DNA of 13,956 nt. Origin: CAZEIW01 sp964512305. Its GTDB lineage: Bacteria; Pseudomonadota; Gammaproteobacteria; Burkholderiales; Burkholderiaceae_F. The stretch spans positions 1 through 13,956 of the forward strand of contig CAZEIW010000131.1 in assembly GCA_964512305.1 (NCBI GenBank), written 5' to 3'. Below are positions 1 through 4,950 of this stretch, piece by piece. The position numbers were made by a program, and so were the translations under genes. Numbering within the stretch: the first letter of the stretch is position 1; each line of letters begins with the position of its first letter. The notes under the pieces were generated by a model. It did not search any database. It saw nothing but the letters and a program-made list of their open reading frames with translations, and was not told the DNA's origin.

Positions 1-150
1 AATGTCGTCGTACTTCTTCACGTCACCGCCAAACTTCGCCGCCAGCACCATCGTCATCGCCGCCGTCAGCGTCGTCTTCCCATGGTCCACATGCCCAATC
101 GTCCCCACGTTCACGTGCGGCTTCGTGCGCTCGAATTTTCCTTTTGCCAT
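1..150 (-). CDS. tuf: Elongation factor Tu, N-terminal 50 residues (partial, runs off left edge)
   Basis: EF-Tu is the GTPase that delivers aminoacyl-tRNA to the ribosome in the cytoplasm. Reading leftward from ATG at 150, the protein begins MAKGKFERTKPHVNVGTIGH, the near-invariant EF-Tu start. The P-loop (G1) GHVDHGKT follows at residues 19-26. The frame stays open to the window edge at residue 50, so the rest of the gene lies outside. A GGGAG ribosome-binding site is seen about 7 nt upstream of the ATG. The gene lies downstream of tRNA-Tyr, tRNA-Gly and tRNA-Thr on the same strand, the classic thrT-tufB type arrangement, so it is probably transcribed from the strong promoter upstream of tRNA-Tyr. 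Identification is essentially certain; which tuf copy it is cannot be told. Confidence 0.98.
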   Translation of the reverse strand, partial: MAKGKFERTKPHVNVGTIGHVDHGKTTLTAAMTMVLAAKFGGDVKKYDDI

Positions 151-213
151 CGCTTGCTCCCGTCTATCGCCTCGACCGGCGCTACCGACCTAGCCGCCGC
201 TCGCCCTCATTCC

Positions 214-288
<75 letters not shown>

Positions 289-330
289 GACAACCCCGAT
301 CGCCAAAACCGTACCGCCGACTGCGACTGC

Positions 331-404
331 TGGAGCGGGTGAAGGGAATCGAACCCTCGTCGTAAGCTTGGAAGGCTTCTGCTCTACCATTGAGCTACAC
401 CCGC
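331..404 (-). tRNA. tRNA-Gly (anticodon TCC)
   Basis: The reverse strand gives a 74-nt tRNA with encoded CCA. The acceptor stem is GCGGGTG/CACCCGC with discriminator T. The anticodon loop CTTCCAA carries TCC (plus-strand 370-372), and the T-arm has GGTTCGATTCC. The outermost anticodon-stem pair (27-43) is a G-A mismatch. Only 42 bp separate it from tRNA-Thr. The first of the local hairpin repeats begins at its very 5' end. Confidence 0.97.
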
Positions 405-650
405 CCTGCTCCGCCCTCTCGGGCTACGCAGGACATGCCCGGCGTGGCCCACAGCGCAAACACGTTGTCCTGCTCCGACTCGCAGGGCCGAGCCCTCCGC
501 TGTATTCCGCCTCACGCCAGACCAGCCCTCCTTCGCCGAAGGCTACGGAGGGCACCCTGCTTCGCGCTTCGCGCTACGCAGGGCCGCACCCTACTTCGCG
601 CTGCGCGCCACCCAGGGCCTGCCCTGCGTAGCGCGCAGCGCGAAGCAGGG
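404..650. repeat. Cluster of covarying ~29-nt hairpin repeats in the tRNA-Gly/tRNA-Tyr spacer
   Basis: The spacer holds at least five related short palindromic units: 404-433, 526-552, 555-583, 589-617 and, inverted, 622-650, plus a shorter one at 469-486. The pattern is CCCTGC, TTCGC, a short loop, GC, TAC, GCAGGG. Each unit can fold on itself with a 5-6 bp outer stem and a 3-4 bp GC inner stem. The 526-552 copy has CCCTCC/GGAGGG where others have CCCTGC/GCAGGG, a compensatory change. Units 589-617 and 622-650 are inverted with a 4-nt spacer and match at 26 of 29 positions, so they can form one long cruciform. I see no ORF with protein-like features in the spacer. Confidence 0.8.
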
Positions 651-737
651 TGGTGGAGGAGGTTGGATTCGAACCAACGTAGGCGCAAGGCCAACAGATT
701 TACAGTCTGCCCCCTTTAACCACTCGGGCACCCCTCC
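651..737 (-). tRNA. tRNA-Tyr (anticodon GTA)
   Basis: The reverse strand gives an 87-nt class II tRNA with a long variable arm, typical of bacterial tRNA-Tyr. The acceptor stem GGAGGGG pairs with CTCCTCC (one G-U pair), discriminator A and CCA are encoded, and the anticodon stem-loop GCAGA-CTGTAAA-TCTGT carries GTA (plus-strand 701-703). It is the first gene of the tRNA/tuf transcription unit. Its CCA end directly abuts an inverted copy of the 29-nt hairpin repeat (622-650). Confidence 0.97.
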
Positions 738-750
738 GAGGGAACCGCAA

Positions 751-779
751 ATTATGGTTGTGTCCCCGGAGACTGTCAA
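751..779 (-). promoter_or_regulatory. Sigma-70 promoter for the tRNA-Tyr/Gly/Thr/tuf operon
   Basis: On the reverse strand a perfect -35 box TTGACA (plus-strand 774-779) is followed by exactly 17 nt and a -10 box CATAAT (751-756, 5 of 6 matches to TATAAT). Transcription would start near 744, about 7 nt before the mature tRNA-Tyr 5' end at 737. The sequence downstream of -10 becomes G+C-rich, as at many stringently controlled stable-RNA promoters; that control is an inference. Confidence 0.88.
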
Positions 780-785
780 ACTGAA

Positions 786-829
786 CGCCCGGACGGGGCA
801 GGCTCGCCCGAAGTGAAGCCGCCCGGACG
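786..829. repeat. Pair of 10-nt direct repeats upstream of the tRNA operon promoter
   Basis: The 10-mer CGCCCGGACG occurs at 786-795 and again at 820-829, just upstream of the -35 box of the tRNA-Tyr promoter. It lies in the 144-bp gap between the response regulator stop and tRNA-Tyr. It could be chance in GC-rich DNA or an activator site; nothing decides this. Confidence 0.35.
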
Positions 830-881
830 AAAGTGACTGCTCGCTAACTTTTGGCGGATCGCGAGCCCTTGGGATCGCCGG

Positions 882-1649
882 CTACATCTGCTTGAATCGA
901 TGCGTGTAGTTGCGGCTGATCTCGAGGGTCTCGGTGAAGTTTCTCAGCTGCACCCGGGCGCGCCCGTGCAGATCCCGCGTCACTCCGGCGACGGCCTTGA
1001 TATTCACGATCGTGGCGCGATGGATCTGCCAGAACTGCGCCGGATCGAGCTCGGCGACGAGCTCCCGGATCGGCTTGCGGATCAGCGCCTCGAACGATTC
1101 GGTCTGCACCCGCGTGTACTTCTCGTCCGACACGAAGAAGAGCACGTCGGCGACCGGAATCAGCCGCAGCTGCTGGCCCATCGAAGCCTGGATCCATTGG
1201 AGGTGCGCCGGTCCGCGCCGCCCGCCGATGCCGTCGATCCTGGCCGCCAGCTCACCGAGCAGCGCGCCGAGGTCGCGCGGCGGGCTCCCGAGGCGGGCCT
1301 TGAGCCGCTCGACGGTCAGCCCAAGCCGCTCCGCCTCGGCCGGCTTCAGCACGTAGTCGACCGCGCCCTGCTCGAACGCGTCGACCGCGAATTCGCTGAA
1401 CGCCGTGATGAACACCACGTGGCAGGCGGTACCGATCGCGCGAGCCGCCTCGATTCCGCTGATCCCGGGCATCCGGATGTCGAGGAAGGCGAGGTCGGGC
1501 CGCTCGCGCGCGACGAGGTCGATCGCCTCCTGCCCGTTGCGCGCCTCGGCGACGATCTGCAGCTGCGGCCAGACCTCGGCCAGCCGCGCGCGCAGCTGCT
1601 CGCGCATCAGGCGCTCGTCGTCGGCGATGATCGCGCGAACGGTCGGCAT
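882..1649 (-). CDS. LytTR (AlgR/LytR-type) response regulator
   Basis: This is a two-component response regulator of 255 residues, a cytoplasmic DNA-binding protein activated by phosphotransfer. Residues 1-120 are a receiver domain with acidic D10/D11, phospho-acceptor D57 in FLDIRMPG, T82 and K102 (LKP). After a short linker, residues 150-253 match the LytTR DNA-binding domain, including IRKPIRELVAEL, QIHRATIVNI and the C-terminal ISRNYTHRFKQM. The start ATG at 1649 is preceded by a GAGG motif, and the receiver begins immediately with MPTVRAIIADDE. It lies 68 bp downstream of the sensor kinase on the same strand, so the two form a cognate pair. Architecture matches the AlgR family. Its targets are not shown by the sequence; the adjacent gspC and T2SS operon are possible ones. 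No convincing intrinsic terminator follows the stop. Confidence 0.93.
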   Translation of the reverse strand: MPTVRAIIADDERLMREQLRARLAEVWPQLQIVAEARNGQEAIDLVARERPDLAFLDIRMPGISGIEAARAIGTACHVVFITAFSEFAVDAFEQGAVDYVLKPAEAERLGLTVERLKARLGSPPRDLGALLGELAARIDGIGGRRGPAHLQWIQASMGQQLRLIPVADVLFFVSDEKYTRVQTESFEALIRKPIRELVAELDPAQFWQIHRATIVNIKAVAGVTRDLHGRARVQLRNFTETLEISRNYTHRFKQM

Positions 1650-1717
1650 GAACCTCGGCTTCGAGGTGAGGGTCCCCTGCTACCGGCGCCAGCCTCGGCG
1701 CCGTGCGCCGGACGGTA

Positions 1718-2728
1718 TCACGCCGCCGGGGCGGCCGGCTGCTCGGCGGCGACCGAGTACGGCAGCACGATCGTCGCGATCGTGCCGCCGCCGGCGTTGG
1801 CCTCGACGGTCAGGCGGGCTTTCGCGCCGTACAGGGCCTGCAGCCGATCCCGCACGTTCGCCAGTCCCACGCCGGTACCGGCCGCGCCTGCCGCATCGGC
1901 GGGGCGCGCAGCGGGGTCCACGGCGCCAAGGCCCAGGCCGCTGTCGGCCACGGCCACGCACAGGCTGCCGTCGGCGATGCTGGCGCCGAGCGCGAGCGTC
2001 CCGCCGTCGGGTTTCGGCTCCAGCCCGTGCTTGATCGCATTCTCGACGAGCGTCTGCAGCATCATCGGCGGGAACGCCGCCGACAGCAGGCCCTGCGCGA
2101 CGTTGATCGAGTATTGCAGGCGCTCGTCCATCCGCACCTTCAGGATTTCCAGGTACGAGCGGCACAGCGCAACTTCGCGGCCGAGCGTCGAGGAGTCCTG
2201 CCGCATCTGCGGCAGCGCGGCCCGCAGGTACTGAATCAGGTTCTTCTGCATGCGCGAGGCGCGCACCGGATCGGTCTCGATCAGGTAGTCGACGGACGCC
2301 AGCGTGTTGAAAAGGAAATGCGGCTCGACCTGCGCCTGCATCGCCTTCAGCTGAGCCTCGAGGAGCTGCCGCTTGAGCCCTTCCTCGGCGGCCGTCGCGC
2401 TCGCCTGCTCCGCGCGCGATTCCGCCTTCTGCTTCGACCCCAGCGCCACCTTGACCATCATCAGTGCCAGGACGATCACGATCGCGGCGTCCGAGAGATC
2501 GAACCCGGTCTCGTGGTGATGCGGCAGCGCCGCCGACAGGATCAGCGCCAGCAGCGCCAGCAGGAAGAACTTGCCCCAGCCGATCAGCGCGAGCCAGTCG
2601 CCGAAGCGCGCCGCCAGGCGGCCGGCCTCGAGCGCGGCGCGGCGCGCCGCGGCGGCGGCGCCATGCGCTTCGCTCTCCGGCGCCTGGCCGGCCGCGGCCG
2701 GTGGGCTCTTCTCTTGGGCAGTGTTCAT
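1718..2728 (-). CDS. LytS/AlgZ-type membrane sensor histidine kinase
   Basis: This is a 336-residue inner-membrane sensor kinase of the His_kinase (LytS/YehU/AlgZ) class. Two hydrophobic segments near residues 45-68 and 78-96 are followed by a charged, probably coiled-coil stretch (about 98-132). The phospho-accepting histidine is H137 in PHFLFN. The ATPase domain has the N-box LVENAIKHG (227-235), G1 DSGLG (262-266) and G2 GTGVGLANVRDRL (284-296). ATG at 2728 was chosen because the open frame further upstream encodes Arg-rich, low-complexity sequence typical of a spurious GC-rich extension; no strong Shine-Dalgarno is visible. There is no periplasmic sensor domain, only a short loop with three consecutive His and a Glu (HHHE, near 70-73). 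It sits between gspC (160-bp gap) and its response regulator on the same strand. Confidence 0.92.
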   Translation of the reverse strand: MNTAQEKSPPAAAGQAPESEAHGAAAAARRAALEAGRLAARFGDWLALIGWGKFFLLALLALILSAALPHHHETGFDLSDAAIVIVLALMMVKVALGSKQKAESRAEQASATAAEEGLKRQLLEAQLKAMQAQVEPHFLFNTLASVDYLIETDPVRASRMQKNLIQYLRAALPQMRQDSSTLGREVALCRSYLEILKVRMDERLQYSINVAQGLLSAAFPPMMLQTLVENAIKHGLEPKPDGGTLALGASIADGSLCVAVADSGLGLGAVDPAARPADAAGAAGTGVGLANVRDRLQALYGAKARLTVEANAGGGTIATIVLPYSVAAEQPAAPAA

Positions 2729-2861
2729 CCAGGCTGGCTCGGGACGGTCTTGGGGGCCGCTCGCGCGACCCCGCGCGTGATCGGCATCGGTGGCGACTGT
2801 AACGGCCCGCGACGCCCGCGCGCGATCCGCGTGCGACCGGCTGCACGCCCGACGGTCTGAA

Positions 2862-2875
2862 GCGCGGATCCGCGC
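2862..2875. repeat. Perfect 14-bp palindrome between gspC and the kinase gene
   Basis: GCGCGGATCCGCGC is a perfect palindrome in the 160-bp gap between the gspC stop and the histidine kinase start. It is not followed by a T-run in either direction, so it is not a clear terminator. It might be an operator or an mRNA hairpin. Confidence 0.35.
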
Positions 2876-2888
2876 GACGGGCGGCGCG

Positions 2889-3524
2889 CTACTGCGCCGG
2901 CGGAGTCCCTGCTCCGACGTTGAATCGCGGCGCCGCCGGCGGTTCCTCGCCCCGCGCCCGCGGGCCGCCGGGCTCCTCGAGTCCGGCACGCGGCGGCAGA
3001 GGCCCCGGCCTGACCGGCAGCGGCCGGGACGCCGCGGAGGGCTCCACGGAGGGCGCCGTCAGCGTGTTGCCCGAGCGCGTGAAGCCGGGGGCAGCCGACG
3101 AGGCGCTGGCGACGGCCAGAGGCGGAACCGTCAACCGGCTACTGGAGCCGCCGCTGTCGATCGTGACGCCGTCGGCGCGAACCTCGGCCAGGCGCACCCC
3201 CGGCACGATCTCCTGTCCGAGGAGCACGGCCCGGCCGGGCTTGTTGTCGACCACCAGCACGGCGGACGAGTCGCGCCCGGCGGCGAATACGCCGGCAACC
3301 TGGATGTTCGAAGCGACCGCCGTCGGCGCCATGAGCACCTGCCCGAACATCCGGGCGGCGAGAGTCTGGTCGGGCTCGCGCGGCAGCGGCGCGAGGAGGG
3401 GTGGCGGCGCGCTGCCGGGCGGTGGGGTCGCAATCTGCAGCACCCAGTAGGCGGCCACCGCGCATGTGGCGGCGCTCCCGATCAGGTGAACGCCTATCGA
3501 TGCCAGCCTCCTGAACCAGATCAT
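2889..3524 (-). CDS. gspC: Type II secretion system protein GspC, without a PDZ domain
   Basis: GspC is the single-pass inner-membrane component whose periplasmic HR domain contacts the secretin GspD. From ATG at 3524 the protein is 211 residues: a short basic N-terminus (MIWFRRL), a transmembrane segment at about 10-30, a Pro-rich spacer, then an HR domain at about 55-135 with typical features (MFGQV, NIQVAGVFAAG, AVLVVDNKPGRAVLLGQEI, GVRLAEV). No PDZ or coiled-coil domain follows; the tail (about 145-211) is Pro/Ala/Arg-rich. ATG 3524 has GGAG about 10 nt upstream and gives a normal-length cytoplasmic end. A further in-frame ATG at 3599 would add 25 Arg-rich residues with no clear ribosome-binding site. 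The gene is divergent from gspG, and the kinase/regulator pair lies downstream on its strand. Confidence 0.87.
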   Translation of the reverse strand: MIWFRRLASIGVHLIGSAATCAVAAYWVLQIATPPPGSAPPPLLAPLPREPDQTLAARMFGQVLMAPTAVASNIQVAGVFAAGRDSSAVLVVDNKPGRAVLLGQEIVPGVRLAEVRADGVTIDSGGSSSRLTVPPLAVASASSAAPGFTRSGNTLTAPSVEPSAASRPLPVRPGPLPPRAGLEEPGGPRARGEEPPAAPRFNVGAGTPPAQ

Positions 3525-3672
3525 GCCCTTGCGCTCCAACGACAGCCGGATCGACGTCCGCCGCCGCGATTGGCGTCCCCTCGCCAGGGAAGGAATCATC
3601 GGACGACGGTCGCGCTCGCGGCTGTCCGGCGCTGATATCATGGCCGCCCGAATTGGCGAATACACGAAAAAT

Positions 3673-3686
3673 CTTGAAGTTTCAAG
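3673..3686. promoter_or_regulatory. Palindrome in the gspC-gspG divergent intergenic region
   Basis: CTTGAA-GT-TTCAAG is a perfect 6-bp inverted repeat with a 2-bp spacer. It lies in the most AT-rich stretch of the window, between the divergent gspC and gspG starts, where promoters for both units must lie. A TTGAAA with 17-nt spacing to a weak TATTCG on the reverse strand could be a gspC promoter, but I see no convincing sigma-70 promoter for gspG. An operator role is an inference from position and symmetry. Confidence 0.35.
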
Positions 3687-3736
3687 GCTTTCCACGTGCA
3701 TCTTCAACGAATTATCCACATTTTCCCGGTGATGCG

Positions 3737-4189
3737 ATGACCTCCCGTCCACTGCCAGCGGGCCCCCAACCCAAGGGGTTTACCCTGATTGAGATCATGG
3801 TCGTTATTGCGATCATCGGGATCCTCGCGGCCCTGATCGTGCCCCGGGTGGTCGGGCGCACCGACGATGCGAGGATCGCCGCCGCCCAGCACGATATTCT
3901 GCAGCTGAAACAGGCGCTCAACCTCTACAAGCTCGACAACGGCCGTTACCCGACCAGTGAGCAGGGGCTGCAGGCGCTGGTCGAGAAGCCGGGGGTCGAC
4001 CCGATTCCCTCCAACTGGAAACAGGGGGGATACCTCGACGCGCCGGTCGTGCACAGGGATCCGTGGGGGCACGACTACCAGTACCTGAATCCGGGGCTGC
4101 ACTGCGACGTCGAGGTGGTGAGCTTCGGCCGCGACGGACAACCCGGCGGGGAAGGCGTGGACGCCGACATCGGATCTTGCACCCTCTGA
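3737..4189 (+). CDS. gspG: Major pseudopilin GspG
   Basis: GspG is the main subunit of the periplasmic T2SS pseudopilus. The 150-residue precursor has a 14-residue leader ending in Gly, cleaved by the prepilin peptidase before FTLIEIMVVIAIIGILAALI. Glu5 of the mature protein is present. The hydrophobic N-terminal helix is followed by the GspG core: DNGRYPTSEQGLQALVEKP, WKQGGYLDAPVVHRDPWGHDYQY and a GRDGQPGGEGVDADIGS calcium-site loop. ATG 3737 was preferred because it gives a normal leader and has a GGTG motif upstream; a TTG at 3653 would give an implausible 28-residue extension. Two cysteines, C123 and C148 (the latter where Trp usually follows IGS), are unusual for GspG. First gene of the gspGHIJKLMNDEF operon. 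Confidence 0.96.
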   Translation: MTSRPLPAGPQPKGFTLIEIMVVIAIIGILAALIVPRVVGRTDDARIAAAQHDILQLKQALNLYKLDNGRYPTSEQGLQALVEKPGVDPIPSNWKQGGYLDAPVVHRDPWGHDYQYLNPGLHCDVEVVSFGRDGQPGGEGVDADIGSCTL

Positions 4190-4194
4190 TGCTT

Positions 4195-4270
4195 CGGGAG
4201 ACGGTCGCAGACCGTCTCCCGCACCCCATTTCCCCTCTCCCTCGAGGGAGAGGGGGAAGGGGTGAGGGTG
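4195..4270 (-). repeat. Two-hairpin intergenic repeat, copy X (upstream of gspH)
   Basis: This 76-bp element lies between gspG and gspH. Hairpin 1 is a 12-bp stem, 4195-4206 with 4210-4221, and a 3-nt loop. Hairpin 2 is centred on a perfect 24-nt palindrome (4232-4255, CCCCTCTCCCTC and its complement). It is extended by TTT/GAA and by CACCCC (4222-4227) pairing with GGGGTG (4259-4264), with one bulged A. It matches an inverted copy at 4875-4950 at 67 of 76 positions. No T-run follows, so it is not an obvious intrinsic terminator. Confidence 0.88.
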
Positions 4271-4308
4271 GGAAGGGCTGAGGTTGGGAAGGCCTGAGGT
4301 TGGGAAGA
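4271..4308 (+). repeat. 16-bp tandem repeat, about 2.4 copies
   Basis: GGAAGGGCTGAGGTTG (4271-4286) is followed by GGAAGGCCTGAGGTTG (4287-4302, one mismatch) and a partial GGAAGA. It directly follows repeat copy X and precedes the gspH ribosome-binding site. It is probably a replication-slippage product. Confidence 0.7.
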
Positions 4309-4311
4309 GCC

Positions 4312-4317
4312 AGAGGA
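4312..4317 (+). promoter_or_regulatory. Ribosome-binding site fixing the gspH TTG start
   Basis: AGAGGA lies 6 nt before TTG 4324. Between the upstream stop and the FTLLE processing site there is no in-frame ATG or GTG, so this site is the main reason to choose TTG 4324 over TTG 4300. Confidence 0.6.
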
Positions 4318-4323
4318 ACAAGC

Positions 4324-4842
4324 TTGCACACCTCCACTCACGATCGGCCGCCGCACCTCGTCCCCGGCTTCACGCTGCTCGAGATGCTGCTTGTGCTGGT
4401 CATCATGGCCGTGCTCGCATCGATCATCACGATCAACGCGGCGCCGGACCCGCGCCAGGCGCTCGCGCGGGAAGCGCAGCGCATCGGACAGCTGATGGCC
4501 CTGGCGTCGGACGAGGTGCGGCTGCGCCAGCAGCCGATCGTCTGGGAAGCCGACCTGCGCGGCTACCGCTTCCTGATCGGCTCCGGCAGCGATCAGCGTC
4601 AGCTGGACGACGACGACCTGCTGCGCGAAAGGCGTTGGCAGGAGCCGCTCACCCGCCTCTCGGTGATCGACCCCGCCGACGGCTCGGCCCAGACGCTGCT
4701 GGGGAACGATGCGCCGCCGCTGAAGGTTCCGGTCGCGCGCGAGTGGGTGCAGCCGCGGTGGCGTCTGCAGCTGGCGACCGATGCGGCGTCGGTGGCGGTG
4801 GATTTCGATGCGAATGGCCATGGGGTCGTGGTGAGCGAATGA
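4324..4842 (+). CDS. gspH: Minor pseudopilin GspH (TTG start)
   Basis: GspH is a minor pseudopilin of the T2SS pseudopilus. The 172-residue precursor has a 15-residue leader ending in PG before FTLLEMLLVLVIMAVLASII, with Glu5 present. The hydrophobic helix is followed by a GspH-like globular domain: REAQRIGQLMALASDEVRLRQQPIVWEADLRGYRFL, then a variable middle and the terminal VAVDFDANGHGVVVSE. The first in-frame ATG falls inside the conserved helix, so a TTG start is required; TTG 4324 has AGAGGA six bases upstream, and TTG 4300 is the alternative. The 134-bp gap from gspG contains a two-hairpin repeat and a 16-bp tandem repeat. The gene is thus bracketed by inverted copies of the same repeat element (4195-4270 and 4875-4950). 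Confidence 0.9.
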   Translation: MHTSTHDRPPHLVPGFTLLEMLLVLVIMAVLASIITINAAPDPRQALAREAQRIGQLMALASDEVRLRQQPIVWEADLRGYRFLIGSGSDQRQLDDDDLLRERRWQEPLTRLSVIDPADGSAQTLLGNDAPPLKVPVAREWVQPRWRLQLATDAASVAVDFDANGHGVVVSE

Positions 4843-4874
4843 GGAAGCGGTCCAGATGAAGTGGTGCACTGCCT

Positions 4875-4950
4875 CACCCTCACCCCTTCCCCCACTACCA
4901 CGAGGGAGAGGGGAAATGGAGTGCGGGAAGCGGTCTACGACCGCTTCCCG
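4875..4950 (+). repeat. Two-hairpin repeat, copy Y, inverted, inside the gspI 5' end
   Basis: This 76-bp copy is 88% identical (67/76) to the reverse complement of 4195-4270. Hairpin 1 (4924-4935 with 4939-4950, loop TAC) keeps all 12 pairs although its stem differs from copy X at two adjacent pairs: GGGAAGCGGTC versus GGGAGACGGTC, with matching changes in the other arm. Hairpin 2 has decayed: three changes, all in its left arm, leave 9 of 12 core pairs. The element is translated in frame as part of the GspI leader region. Confidence 0.85.
4905..4918 (+). promoter_or_regulatory. Repeat-derived Shine-Dalgarno and start codon for gspI
   Basis: GGAG at 4905-4908, within GGGAGAGGGG, lies 7 nt before ATG 4916. 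Both sit inside repeat copy Y. In copy X the equivalent purine arm is fully paired in a hairpin; in copy Y the opposing arm carries three mismatches, which should expose this site. An alternative start, ATG 4856, has GAGGAA (4841-4846) 9 nt upstream. Confidence 0.5.

Noticed and set aside
839..866. GCTCGC/GCGAGC stem after the response regulator as its terminator.
   Set aside because: It has only 6 bp with a 16-nt loop and no T-run in the direction of transcription.
1680..2846. Long open frames on both strands over the kinase and regulator (for example 900-2234 plus and 1680-2846 minus).
   Set aside because: They are shadows of the two well-motifed two-component genes, and their translations are low-complexity Arg/Ala/Gly.
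2729..2989. An 87-residue N-terminal extension of the histidine kinase.
   Set aside because: The extension is Arg/Ala/Ser-rich without homology-like features and would overlap gspC; ATG 2728 gives a normal AlgZ/LytS-type protein.
3653..3736. TTG start for gspG at 3653.
   Set aside because: It would add 28 residues to a prepilin leader and run through the probable promoter region; ATG 3737 gives a standard 14-residue leader.
4195..4264. Repeat hairpins X, Y and those after gspE as rho-independent terminators.
   Set aside because: None is followed by a T-run, and they lie inside a co-directional operon whose downstream genes are needed for the same machine.
4195..4950. gspH plus flanking inverted repeats as a composite transposon.
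   Set aside because: There is no transposase, no target-site duplication is visible, and gspH is in its expected place in the operon. The repeats look like independently inserted intergenic elements.
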